Part shown: positions 15,921 to 32,855 of the stretch, piece by piece
How positions within the stretch are numbered: position 1 is the stretch's first letter
How the letters are laid out: every line of letters starts with the position of its first letter
Origin: Parvularcula lutaonensis
Lineage (GTDB): Bacteria > Pseudomonadota > Alphaproteobacteria > Caulobacterales > Parvularculaceae
Assembly: GCF_014651915.1 (NCBI RefSeq)
Contig: NZ_BMXU01000001.1
Location: 620,001 to 684,000, forward strand
Direction: 5' to 3'
Length of the DNA stretch: 64,000 nt
Made by a program: the position numbers and the translations under genes
Notes under the pieces: model-generated
Database searches by the model: none
Told to the model about the DNA's origin: nothing
Seen by the model: the letters and a program-made list of their open reading frames with translations, nothing else

Positions 15921-16532
15921 ATGATGTTGGTTTTTGGCGATGGGTCGCAACAGGCGGACCTGTCCCGTGAGGGTATTGGGGCTGCCCTCCGGCGTCTCCG
16001 CCATGACGGGCTGCGAATGGTATCGCTGGTCCGGACCCAGGACGAGTGGCTGATCGCCATCGCCTGCGAGACGGGTTTTGAACTCTTCTACCTGAACGAC
16101 GCCAAGCTCGATTACCGGCGTCGTCTGGGCGTGAAGTCGGCCGATGATGTCGCCGTCATCATGCTGGCGTTCGCTGATGGCGATACGTCATGGTCGCAAG
16201 GATTCGAGGCCATCACGGCTGACGAAATCATCTTCGCCCTCGGCGAGGATGAGGACGAAGTCGCCGGGTATCTCGCAAACCTTCCCGCCGGGATCGCGCT
16301 CCTCGTTGCGTTTGCCGTCGACACCCCTCTTGGTTTCGGAACCATTCTGGATGCGTTCATCGAGGGCGCCGCGGCAGGATTGATCGGCGGTCTGGGCGGC
16401 GGGCTTGCGGCAGGTGTGTTCCAGTCGAACCTGCCCAAGGCTGTTGGTTATCTCGCGGTCCTGTTTGCCATCGCAGGCAGTGTCGGTGCCTTTCTCGCGC
16501 TCCGCTGGTTCGCGCTGGGGCTCGTTGGCTGA
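15921..16532 (+). CDS. hypothetical protein with C-terminal membrane helices
   Basis: A 203-residue protein of unknown family. Residues 1-115 look like a soluble alpha/beta domain (LVFGDGSQQADLS, a hydrophobic DEWLIAIACETGFELFYL strand pair). The C-terminal 80 residues hold two or three hydrophobic segments, including a glycine-rich stretch (AAAGLIGGLGGGLAAGVF) suited to helix packing. ATG 15921 (with a second ATG directly after) follows GGGGA at 8 nt; a GTG at 15879 is less likely. It begins the 8.5-kb block between rplL and rpoB. No signal peptide is visible. Confidence 0.65.
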   Translation: MMLVFGDGSQQADLSREGIGAALRRLRHDGLRMVSLVRTQDEWLIAIACETGFELFYLNDAKLDYRRRLGVKSADDVAVIMLAFADGDTSWSQGFEAITADEIIFALGEDEDEVAGYLANLPAGIALLVAFAVDTPLGFGTILDAFIEGAAAGLIGGLGGGLAAGVFQSNLPKAVGYLAVLFAIAGSVGAFLALRWFALGLVG

Positions 16533-16593
16533 CAGGAAGGCCACTTGCCGGTGGAACCCTCCCATGCAAGCGTTTGCGCAAGGGAGAGCGACC

Positions 16594-17472
16594 ATGCGGT
16601 TCATGACAGCGTTTGCGGCCATGCTAGCACTCGGTGCCTGCAATGATGATGGTGCCTATAATGCACAGCAGCCTGTCTACGCCGAACTTGCCGAGGAAGC
16701 GGACACGGTTGCCGTAACCGGTGCTCGGTTAAAAAGCGGCGCACCGCCGACGGAGCAGGGCGGGGAGCCGTCTGCGACCCGCTACCTCGCCTATGCGTAT
16801 AGCGGCACGCTGCTCCTCCCCTCGGAATCGGTGAAGCCGGTCCTCAGCCGGCACGAGGAAGCCTGTATCGCCGCGGGCCCCTCGACTTGTCAGGTGCTGG
16901 AGAGCTCTGTCGAGGAACGAAACGCGGACAGTGTGTTCGGGACACTCAGTTTCCGGGCGACACGCGACTATATGAACGCCTTCCGTGCAGGGCTGGCAGC
17001 GGAGGCGGAGGCCGTAAAAGGCTCTGTCGTCAGCATGAATGCCAGCGTGGAAGACCTGACCCGGGAGATCCTCGACACTTCCGCCCGGCTCGAGGCGCAG
17101 AGGAAGCTGCGCGACCGTCTGCTCGTCCTGCTTGAGAAAGACACGGACGATGTTGGCGACCTGCTTCAGGTGGAGCGTGAGCTGGCACGCGTGCAGTCCG
17201 AAATCGAGAGCACCGAGAGCTGGCTCCGTGCCCTTGAAGGCCGGGTCAGCATGGACCGGATGACGCTGTCCTACCAGTCGATCCGAAAGCCGGTGACCCA
17301 GAGCACCGGCCAGCCACTGGCGGAAGCATTCCGCAACTTCTTCTACGTGGTGTCCGAGAGCCTCGCGGCAGTTATTCTCTTTGTCGCGGCGGCGCTGCCA
17401 TGGCTGATCGTGGCGATCCCCGCGCTCTTCCTTCTCCGCTTCGCGATCAACAGGATCCGCCGGAAACCCTGA
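16594..17472 (+). CDS. DUF4349 domain lipoprotein
   Basis: A 292-residue lipoprotein. The signal peptide ends in LALGAC, lipidated at C16. After a beta-rich region with YSGTLLLPSESV come the DUF4349 hallmarks: two long helices with heptads (VEDLTREILDTSARLEAQRKL and VERELARVQSEIESTESWL), then a short beta part (MDRMTLSYQSI) and one transmembrane helix near residues 255-280 with a basic tail. The family is common in cell-envelope contexts, but its function is unknown. ATG 16594 follows GGGAG at 8 nt; an upstream in-frame ATG at 16564 would spoil the signal peptide. Confidence 0.84.
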   Translation: MRFMTAFAAMLALGACNDDGAYNAQQPVYAELAEEADTVAVTGARLKSGAPPTEQGGEPSATRYLAYAYSGTLLLPSESVKPVLSRHEEACIAAGPSTCQVLESSVEERNADSVFGTLSFRATRDYMNAFRAGLAAEAEAVKGSVVSMNASVEDLTREILDTSARLEAQRKLRDRLLVLLEKDTDDVGDLLQVERELARVQSEIESTESWLRALEGRVSMDRMTLSYQSIRKPVTQSTGQPLAEAFRNFFYVVSESLAAVILFVAAALPWLIVAIPALFLLRFAINRIRRKP

Positions 17473-17558
17473 TCGGGCCGGACTGCTGCTGACTGGTGTG
17501 TCGGCTTGGCAATCGCTCCGGAGCGCGTAACCTCTGAAGGAGCGAGGAGGGCGGCCCG

Positions 17559-18488
17559 ATGAGCGTCCACCACTACCTTTTGTTTTTCGCGCCGGTTTTC
17601 CTGACGATGATCGCCGTCGAAGTTTTTGTCGGCCGCAAGCGGGGACTGGCGCTCTACTCACGGGGCGAGACAACGGCCTCGATCGCGATCGCCCTCGGCC
17701 AGCGTCTCCTAGCGCTGTTCCCGCTCAGCCTCGTCGGTTTCATCACCCTGTCGGCTTATGAGAACCGGCTGTTCGAGATCCCGAGCGATGCCTGGTGGTA
17801 TATCCCGCTGCTCTTTGTGCTGATGGAGTTCGCCTATTACTGGTTCCATAGGCTCAGCCATGGCGTGCGGTGGCTCTGGGCGACGCACTCTGTCCATCAT
17901 TCGATCGAGGAGATGAACATCCTCGCTTCCTACCGGTTCGGCTGGACCGGCAGGATCTCGATGGGCGGCCTGATCTACGCGCCGCTGGCCCTGCTGGGTT
18001 TTCCGCCTGCGCATTACCTTGCGATGCTGGCGGTAAACCTGATGTACCAGTCATGGCTGCATACCGATCTCATCGGGAAGCTCGGCCCGCTCGAGGGGAT
18101 CGTGAACACGCCTTCGGCGCACCGGGTCCACCATGCGAAGAACGCCGATTACCTGGACCGGAACCATGGTGGTGTGCTGATGGTCTTCGACCGGCTCTTC
18201 GGTACCTACCAGGCCGAGAGGGACCACGTCCCGGTGGAGTACGGCCTGGTGACCCCGTCAGGGTCAAAAAACCCGCTCAGGATCGCTTTCCACGAATGGG
18301 GCAGCATGCTGAAGGACCTGCGGCGGCATCGGCCTGCCGCGTGGCCGGGTCTGCTCTTCGGCCCGCCCGGATGGGCCCCGGACGGGCAGGCTCGGACCAG
18401 CGCAGACATCAGACGGGAGTACCGTAACAGCCTGGGCGCGCCGGATGCGAACCTGGCGATTGCGCCGTCTGTTCAGCCTGCGGAGTAG
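17559..18488 (+). CDS. sterol desaturase family protein (second di-iron hydroxylase)
   Basis: A 309-residue membrane oxygenase. The histidine clusters are H97-x3-H101 (HRLSH), HSVHH (110-114) and HRVHH near 190. N-terminal helices (about 5-22 and 45-65) and a central hydrophobic pair near 150-175 give the expected topology. A C-terminal extension of about 60 residues after the last histidine box is hydrophilic. Only the histidine framework is shared with the hydroxylase at 4162-4899; the rest differs, so it is probably a paralogue with another lipid substrate. It lies 86 bp after the DUF4349 gene on the same strand. Confidence 0.88.
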   Translation: MSVHHYLLFFAPVFLTMIAVEVFVGRKRGLALYSRGETTASIAIALGQRLLALFPLSLVGFITLSAYENRLFEIPSDAWWYIPLLFVLMEFAYYWFHRLSHGVRWLWATHSVHHSIEEMNILASYRFGWTGRISMGGLIYAPLALLGFPPAHYLAMLAVNLMYQSWLHTDLIGKLGPLEGIVNTPSAHRVHHAKNADYLDRNHGGVLMVFDRLFGTYQAERDHVPVEYGLVTPSGSKNPLRIAFHEWGSMLKDLRRHRPAAWPGLLFGPPGWAPDGQARTSADIRREYRNSLGAPDANLAIAPSVQPAE

Positions 18489-18497
18489 GCGCGCGGT

Positions 18498-19124
18498 CTA
18501 CTGCGCTTTCGCAGCTTCCATCTCAGCGATCAGCGCCATGTCCCGGGCCTTGGCCTTGCGGAAGGGGTCTCGGCCGGTGAGACGGCCTGCATAGGCCGCG
18601 AACGCGTCTCGCTTAGGCAGCGTCTCGAACTGGAGGCCCCAGACAATCTGGCTGCCGAGATAGACGTCGGCGGCGGAGAAGCGCGCGCCGCAGACATAGT
18701 CTCGATCGCTGAGGAGGGTTTCGAGCACATCGACGACCTTGTCGTAGCTGCCGAAACCGAAGGAGCGGCTCTGTTCTTCGGTGGGAACGATACCCGCCGA
18801 GTTCATGCTCACCGCCTGCTCGACCGGCCCAGCGGCAAAGAACATCCAGCGGTAATAGTCGTGCCTGTCTTCAGGCGTGGGGCCGAGACCCTTTTCGGGG
18901 AAGGCGTCAGCGAGATAGGCGCAGATCGCGGCGACCTCGGTCACCACCTTGCCGTCATGGCGGATGGCGGGCACTTTCCCCATGGGATTGATCGCGGTGT
19001 ATTCCGGACCCTTCATTTCGGGTCCGTACTGGATGATCCGCTCTTCATAGGGCGCGCCAACCTCTTCGAGCATCCAGCGGACTATCTGCCCGCGCGACAT
19101 CGGGTTGGTGAAGAATTCCAGCAT
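18498..19124 (-). CDS. glutathione S-transferase family protein
   Basis: A 208-residue GST. The thioredoxin-like domain has MLEFFTNPMSRGQIVRWMLEE, where a serine of the NPMSRG turn is the likely thiol-activating residue, the cis-proline motif GKVPAI, and the glutathione-binding VTEVAAICAYLAD. The helical C-domain contains ARFSAADVYLG, the usual N-capping motif. The class is uncertain but near the Beta/Nu-like bacterial GSTs. ATG 19124 begins the conserved strand; the longer reading upstream has no family support. It converges on the hydroxylase gene, whose stop is 9 bp away. Confidence 0.9.
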   Translation of the reverse strand: MLEFFTNPMSRGQIVRWMLEEVGAPYEERIIQYGPEMKGPEYTAINPMGKVPAIRHDGKVVTEVAAICAYLADAFPEKGLGPTPEDRHDYYRWMFFAAGPVEQAVSMNSAGIVPTEEQSRSFGFGSYDKVVDVLETLLSDRDYVCGARFSAADVYLGSQIVWGLQFETLPKRDAFAAYAGRLTGRDPFRKAKARDMALIAEMEAAKAQ

Positions 19125-19291
19125 GGCCTTGCCCTCGGATTGCCGCCTGAAGGGAACAAAAGATGTACGCTCCCGCAAGGATGGATCACAGCTCTCGGGA
19201 AAACTCCTGCCGCTAGGGAGTCGGCAGGGGTCCCGCGCACACCTCAAGAACCGCGAGCGGAGTGCCCGCGGCTCCTTCGATCGTGCGACAC

Positions 19292-19588
19292 TCAGAATCG
19301 GGCGCGGTCTTGGTAGGCTGCTGTCAGGACAGGTTCGTCGAGTTCGGTGATCACGCCCTCAATGGCGTCCTCGGTACAGCGACGGATCTTGTGGCCAGGC
19401 GTGCCGTGGCGTTCGCCCTGCTTGCAGAAGCGGCGGGCCTTGGTTTCCAGCCGGTCGAGCAGCGCTTCGCGCGCACCTTCGGATCGAAGCTCGTTCTCGT
19501 CGAAGGCGAAGGTGAAGTCCTTGGCCTCGGCGGCTCCAGCGGGATGGGCTGCGTTGAGGATAGCGGCGGTGAGAAGGGTGGCGATCAT
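19292..19588 (-). CDS. UrcA family protein (secreted, small)
   Basis: A 98-residue protein with a signal peptide (MIATLLTAAILNAAHPAGAA) and the pattern of the UrcA family: FAFDENELRSEGAREALLDRL, two cysteines (FCKQG and RRCTEDAIEGVI) that should form a disulfide, and a closing helix with LDEPVLTAAY. UrcA proteins are abundant in Caulobacterales and Sphingomonadales, and their function is unknown. ATG 19588 gives the clean signal peptide. It is divergent from the large membrane-bound regulator, 270 bp away, which makes it a candidate target of that regulator. Confidence 0.78.
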   Translation of the reverse strand: MIATLLTAAILNAAHPAGAAEAKDFTFAFDENELRSEGAREALLDRLETKARRFCKQGERHGTPGHKIRRCTEDAIEGVITELDEPVLTAAYQDRARF

Positions 19589-19858
19589 GGTCGTGGTCTC
19601 CCCGGGGTTGGTGACCAGACCCAGATGGACCGCGACCCCGCTGCACAACCCGATGGCAGGCTGACGTTTTGCGGAGGGCTTTATGATGGCCACCATCAGT
19701 CAGATTTCGAGGGGAAATTCGCGCCTGCTGGCGATTCCATCAGGGTTTCATCAGGCCGCCATCCGGCGATTTCAGGGCCTCACGGGTGGAAGATCGTCGC
19801 AAACGATCTCATCTCGACGGGGAGTCATGGGGCAGGATCGCAAGGGAAGGAACACGAC

Positions 19859-21835
19859 GTGCCGGAGAATGCCCGCCAGAAACTGGTCCAGATCGGTGAG
19901 TTCCTCTTCGATCGCAGCCGGAACCTGCTCACGCGCGGCGAGGCCGAGCAAACCCTTGAGCCCAAGGTTGCCGATCTACTCGCCCGGTTTGCGAGGGAAC
20001 CCGGCCAGACCCTTTCTCGCGGCACGCTGCTCGACGATGTCTGGGGCACCCGCATCGGTTCCGATGAGAGCCTGACTCGCGCAGTATCGCTCCTGCGCAA
20101 GGCATTCAAAGCCGATGAGGGGGCCACCTATATCGAGACCGTGCCAAAGCGGGGCTATCGCCTCGTGGCGCCGGTGGGGGATGCCGAGCAGGCGCCTCGG
20201 GTCGAGACACAGCCTGCTGCGAAAGCCGCGGAGGGTCGAAGCGAGCCCGGAGCCGGTGAGGTTCGGCAACCGGAACATGCAGGGCCGTCAGTGTTCCGGC
20301 GTTCCGGACTGAGCGGGGCCGTGGCCCACGTAACATCGAGTGTCGTCTATAGCGTCGCCGGTCTTGCCGCGCTGGCGATCATGGCGATCGTGTTGGTCAC
20401 CATGGTGGAGATGGCGAAGAAGCGGGACATGATGGCGAGCGGGGGCATCGCTGTCGCGAGCTTCACCGGCGAGGCGTCCAGCGAGCGTTCTTCCGAACTC
20501 GCCGCGTCGCTGGCGGAAAGACTTCCCGCGGTCCTGATGGCCAATACACTCGATGTCCGCACGGATCCGGAGCGGGCAGGGCTGTTGCTGTCAGGTTCGG
20601 TGGATCATCAGGGCGGGGACATTTTTGTCGTCTCCGTCCAGCTTGTCTCCCAAGCGACGGGATCGGTCCTCTGGGCGGCCCAGCTCAAGCGTCATGACGA
20701 CGAAGGCTCATCCATCCGCGACGACGTCCTCGGATCGGTGGGTCACGCCCTTGGCTGTGCGATCAAAGGCTTTGACGTCTACGACATGAACGCAGCCTTT
20801 CTGCCGATCGCCATGCGCTATTGCAGCGCCTCGCGGGATGCACCGGGCACCGCCGCGCATATCGAGGCGATGAACGATCTCCTCGGTATCGCTTCGGACA
20901 ATGCTTCGGTCTGGGCTGCGCAGGCCGTCGCGCAGGTGCTTTGGGCGCAGCAGAACACAGGCCGTGCGGACCGCATTCCCGAAGATGCGCTGGACGCTCT
21001 CGACAATGCCTTCAGCATGGCGATCGAAAAGGACGCCCCGGCGATCGCGCTGGCCGAAGTGATGACATCCGCCCCAGGAGCGCTTTCGCTCTCCGAGCGG
21101 GAAGAGAAGCTGCGGGTTGCAGCGCTCGACCACGGGCCGATGCGCAATCTCGCGCGGAGCCTCCTCGCCGAGCAGTTCCTCAGCGTGGGAAGGCACGCCG
21201 AGGCCGAGGCGCTGGCCACCGCGATCAGGAACACCGATCCTGCCCATGCAGGTGCTTACAGGCTGAGCGTGCTGGCCGAGACGCAGGACGGGAACTGGGA
21301 ACGGGCCCAGGCGTTCCAGGAGGCGGGGGAGCGGTTCGATCCGGAGGCGGATTGGCTGGCGTCAAGCGGTTTCGATCTTGCGCTTTACCGAGGCGATCTC
21401 CCGACAGCTGCGGCTCTCTGGGAAGAGCAGGGAGCGAAAGCCTTCATTGGCGTCGGCGGTTCTGGTACCGCCTGCATCGACCTGTTTCTCGAGACTGCCC
21501 GCGCCAAGCAGGCGGACGACCTTGCGAGTGTTCGTCTCGACCGCGCCTGTATCGGCGTCGATCCAGTGACACGAGCGCGGCTCTTCCTGGCACTTGGCGA
21601 AAACGTCTTTGCGGCGCAGGAGCTGACCCGTGTGGGGTCGGGAACAACACCCGACGCAAGGCGGGCGCTGTTCGCGCCTGCCTTCGACCCGTTCCGGAAT
21701 GACGAGAGGTTCTGGGGTGCTCTCCAGCGCACTGGCCTGATCGAGAGCTACATAGAGACCGGGCGCTGGCCGGATTTCTGCGGCGATCGCCGTTTCACCC
21801 CGGCCTGCGAGGAGGCCGCCCGCTTTGGGAGCTGA
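19859..21835 (+). CDS. ToxR/CadC-like membrane-anchored transcriptional regulator
   Basis: A 658-residue one-component regulator. Residues 5-105 are an OmpR-type winged helix ending in ETVPKRGYRLVAPV, the hallmark of CadC-like proteins. A basic/Pro-rich linker is followed by one transmembrane helix at about 162-183. The remaining 470 residues are periplasmic and mostly helical with TPR-like repeats. They also include a beta segment with FTGEASSERSSELAASLAERL, as in homologues that carry a TolB-N-like part. The start is GTG 19859, preceded by GGAAGG at 8 nt; the open frame extends further 5', but that part overlaps UrcA and lacks homology. It converges on the S9 peptidase with a 12-bp gap. Confidence 0.87.
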   Translation: MPENARQKLVQIGEFLFDRSRNLLTRGEAEQTLEPKVADLLARFAREPGQTLSRGTLLDDVWGTRIGSDESLTRAVSLLRKAFKADEGATYIETVPKRGYRLVAPVGDAEQAPRVETQPAAKAAEGRSEPGAGEVRQPEHAGPSVFRRSGLSGAVAHVTSSVVYSVAGLAALAIMAIVLVTMVEMAKKRDMMASGGIAVASFTGEASSERSSELAASLAERLPAVLMANTLDVRTDPERAGLLLSGSVDHQGGDIFVVSVQLVSQATGSVLWAAQLKRHDDEGSSIRDDVLGSVGHALGCAIKGFDVYDMNAAFLPIAMRYCSASRDAPGTAAHIEAMNDLLGIASDNASVWAAQAVAQVLWAQQNTGRADRIPEDALDALDNAFSMAIEKDAPAIALAEVMTSAPGALSLSEREEKLRVAALDHGPMRNLARSLLAEQFLSVGRHAEAEALATAIRNTDPAHAGAYRLSVLAETQDGNWERAQAFQEAGERFDPEADWLASSGFDLALYRGDLPTAAALWEEQGAKAFIGVGGSGTACIDLFLETARAKQADDLASVRLDRACIGVDPVTRARLFLALGENVFAAQELTRVGSGTTPDARRALFAPAFDPFRNDERFWGALQRTGLIESYIETGRWPDFCGDRRFTPACEEAARFGS

Positions 21836-21847
21836 CGGCCAACACTT

Positions 21848-23788
21848 TTAGTCCGTTCCGAGATGGTCTTCCAGGAACTTCGTGATTTCCTGGTACAGAT
21901 GGACGCGGTTGTTCAGTTTCCTGACGGAGTGCCCTTCATCGGGCCAGCGCAGGTACTTCACCTCGACCCCGCGCTCCCGAAGGGCCTTCACCATGCGGTC
22001 GCTTTCGGAGACCGGGTCGCGGGGATCATTCGCGCCGTGGCTGAAGAGCATCGCGGCCTTGATCCTGTCGACATTGTTGATGGGTGAGATCGAGGCGAAG
22101 AAAGCCCGTTCCTCGGGGTCTGTGATGTCGCCATATTCGATGACGTCCGATGCCTTGAGATAGGGCGATGCCTCCTCCAGCGCGCGGACCCAGTCAGAGA
22201 CGCCCACGAGCGAAACGCCCGCCTTGAAGAGATCAGGATACGCGCCAACCGCTGCGTTGGTGAGGTAGCCGCCATAGGACCCGCCCATGATTGCCACGCG
22301 CTCTCCATCAAGGCCGTCCGCCTGCTTCAGCCACGCCACGGCATCGGCGACATCGTCAACGGCCTTGGTCCGGTTCCGTCCGTTGTCCATCCTTGCAAAG
22401 CTCTTCCCGAAGCCCGTCGAGCCGCGGAAGTTAAGGTCGAGCACGGCGATGCCGCGGGTGGTCAGGTACTGCGCCAGCGGTTCGAAGGTGGGACGGGCCT
22501 GCGCCGTGGGGCCGCCATGGACCATAATCACCACCGGCGCATTGCCTTCCGTATCAGGACGATAGAGAAGCCCCTGCAGTTCCACTCCGTCACGGGCCTC
22601 GAAACGGACAGGCTTTGGGGCCTGGAAAGATGCCAGGTCGAGGCCGCCATCCTGCGGTTCCGCCAGGATATCGAAGCGCGGGCGGCGCTTGGTGAGGTCG
22701 AGGAGGCCCACCGTGCCGGGCGTTGTCGGTCCGCGCAGGGTCACAGCCAGCTTGGCCGCGTCCTTCGCGCCGTCGAGGCTGTAGATTCCTCGCGGCAGTT
22801 CGGGGAGGAATACCCGGCGGTTGTTCCGGGTGACATCAAAGGCACCGATGCCCGAATAGCCGTCCTCATTCTCGGTCCAGACGAGGTAGCGGCCCCCGGC
22901 GAGTTCGACATCCTCGATATCCCGGTCGTCATGCTCGTGAAGGAAGGAGAGAGCTGCGTTGGCGTCGCCGGTTTCCTCGAAGGCTTCGAGATCGAAGAAG
23001 GCGAGGGCCTGGAATTCGCGCCCGTGGTTCGTCGCCATCCAGAAGCCCGACCCATCGGGCTTGAAGACGAAGCTCTGGTAGTTCGAGATATCCTCGGGAT
23101 TGAGGAGCGTCGTGAGCTCTCCGGTGCTGACGTCCAGCAAGTGGAGGACGTTGCCATCCTCGCCGCGGGTCTCCGTCACGATCACTTCGTCGGTGCCCGG
23201 ACGCCATGCCTGCGGGAAGAAACCGAACCGGCCTTCATAGACCTCGCGCACGCCGTCGTCGTCGCTGAGATAAATGTCGAAGTCCGTGCCGTTCCGGCGT
23301 GTGGTCGCGAACACGAAGCGGTCGCCATCATCGTCGAAGTCACCAAAGCTGTTGAACGCCTCGGAGGCATCGAGCAGCCTCTCCTCGTGGTGGCCGTCCA
23401 CGGTGAGGAGGGTATATCCCACCCGCTCGTTCCCGTCCGTGTCAGCGGCAATCCTGATCCTGCCGTCAGGGGCGAAGCCAAAGCCCGAAACACCTGTGCC
23501 AAAGGTCAGCTGTTTCGGCTGGCCGCCTTCATCGGGAACGGCGAAGACCTGCGGCTCGCCCGTGATGGAGCTGGTGAACAGGACCGTCTCGCCGTCGGGG
23601 CTGATCGTTCCGCCCGAAGCGCCGGTGACCTTGAAAAAGCGGACAACGTTCGGCGGTTCGGCGCCAGCAAGACCGACGCTTGCCGGTGCAGGCGAGGGGA
23701 TGTCCTCGGGAAATTCCCAGTCTTGCTCGGATTGCGAGGCCTGCAGGGCGATCGCCGCGGCCGAAGCGGTCAGCATGGTGATGAGCAT
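21848..23788 (-). CDS. S9 family prolyl oligopeptidase-type peptidase, secreted
   Basis: A 646-residue serine peptidase. A signal peptide (MLITMLTASAAAIALQA) is followed by a beta-propeller of repeated blades with GGTISPDGETVLF-type starts (about residues 50-395) and an alpha/beta hydrolase domain (400-646). The nucleophile is S504 in GGSYGGY, the acid lies in HGANDPRDP, and the base is in DEGHSV. HGGPTAQ forms the oxyanion region. It would cleave peptides, perhaps after proline or alanine, in the periplasm. GGAGG stands 7 nt before the ATG. The gene is divergent from rpoB across a 525-bp gap. Confidence 0.93.
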   Translation of the reverse strand: MLITMLTASAAAIALQASQSEQDWEFPEDIPSPAPASVGLAGAEPPNVVRFFKVTGASGGTISPDGETVLFTSSITGEPQVFAVPDEGGQPKQLTFGTGVSGFGFAPDGRIRIAADTDGNERVGYTLLTVDGHHEERLLDASEAFNSFGDFDDDGDRFVFATTRRNGTDFDIYLSDDDGVREVYEGRFGFFPQAWRPGTDEVIVTETRGEDGNVLHLLDVSTGELTTLLNPEDISNYQSFVFKPDGSGFWMATNHGREFQALAFFDLEAFEETGDANAALSFLHEHDDRDIEDVELAGGRYLVWTENEDGYSGIGAFDVTRNNRRVFLPELPRGIYSLDGAKDAAKLAVTLRGPTTPGTVGLLDLTKRRPRFDILAEPQDGGLDLASFQAPKPVRFEARDGVELQGLLYRPDTEGNAPVVIMVHGGPTAQARPTFEPLAQYLTTRGIAVLDLNFRGSTGFGKSFARMDNGRNRTKAVDDVADAVAWLKQADGLDGERVAIMGGSYGGYLTNAAVGAYPDLFKAGVSLVGVSDWVRALEEASPYLKASDVIEYGDITDPEERAFFASISPINNVDRIKAAMLFSHGANDPRDPVSESDRMVKALRERGVEVKYLRWPDEGHSVRKLNNRVHLYQEITKFLEDHLGTD

Positions 23789-24313
23789 GGTTGCGCCTCC
23801 TTCTTGTTCCCGCCTCGTTAGCGTCGAGGCTGTCGCGGGGTCGAGGCGCTCAGGCAGCGTCGAAGGGGCACTGGGCAGCCCGCACGCCCACGCGTAGCCG
23901 CGGCGCCGGTTGGGCGTGTCACGGCCATGGGCGATGGTCCTTGCCTCGCGCCCGGGCGGGTGTCTCCCTGGTTCGTCGAGCGATGCTGATCGCGAGCGGT
24001 GATGAACAGGGCGTGGCGAAAAAAGCGCTTGTCAATCACTTAGCTTTGCATTAACGCGCGCGTTTCCGGGGTCGGCGGCCTTCCCGGAACTGGCTGTGCA
24101 CGTGCAAACGAACTTCGTTGTAAACAACTGATTTTTTCGAGCGCTTCATACCCCGCTCGCCCGATGGGCGCGGGGTATTGGCGCTTTCACTCGCCGTCGC
24201 GTTCCGCCGGACGCGACTTGGAGCGCCTGAAGTCTCGGGCGTTCGGAAATTCTGGGTGCCCCGCCGGGCGCCCGCAGGAACAAAGGCCCACCGGGGTCAG
24301 TTAAGGGCGGTTT
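23789..24313 (+). promoter_or_regulatory. long rpoB upstream region with structured leader
   Basis: This 525-bp gap must hold both the S9 peptidase and the rpoBC promoters. The left 240 bp show nothing specific. At 24029 TTGTCA and at 24051 TTAAC lie in an AT-rich island that could be a promoter; TTAG-N7-TTAAC (24040-24055) also resembles a CtrA box with one mismatch. Three strong stem-loops follow: ATACCCCG-ct-CGCCC-GAT-GGGCG-CGGGGTAT (24148-24178), GTCGCGT / ACGCGAC (24196-24217) enclosed by GGCGCT / AGCGCC (24180-24227), and GGGTGCCC-CGCC-GGGCGCCC (24254-24273). None has a T run. Confidence 0.6.
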
Positions 24314-32692
<8,379 letters not shown>

Positions 32693-32701
32693 GAATTCAG
32701 G

Positions 32702-32730
32702 AAGGCGGGCTACGGCCCGCCTTTTTGTTT
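32702..32730 (+). terminator. intrinsic terminator of rpoBC
   Basis: AGGCGGGC-TACG-GCCCGCCT, an 8-bp stem, is followed by TTTTTGTTT. Confidence 0.97.
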
Positions 32731-32855
32731 AGACAGAGCTGCTAGGATTCCGCCATCCCGAACGTCTCGGGGCGAATCCCGTTCCAGGGGCCGACTGACG
32801 CTGCCTGCGTCAGGTCTGGTTGGGATGAAGGCAGCAGGGCCAGGGACCACGGATC

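Noticed and set aside
19262-19858. N-terminal extension of the CadC-like regulator
   Set aside because: It overlaps the UrcA gene on the other strand and has no homology; GTG 19859 has a strong ribosome binding site and starts the winged helix.
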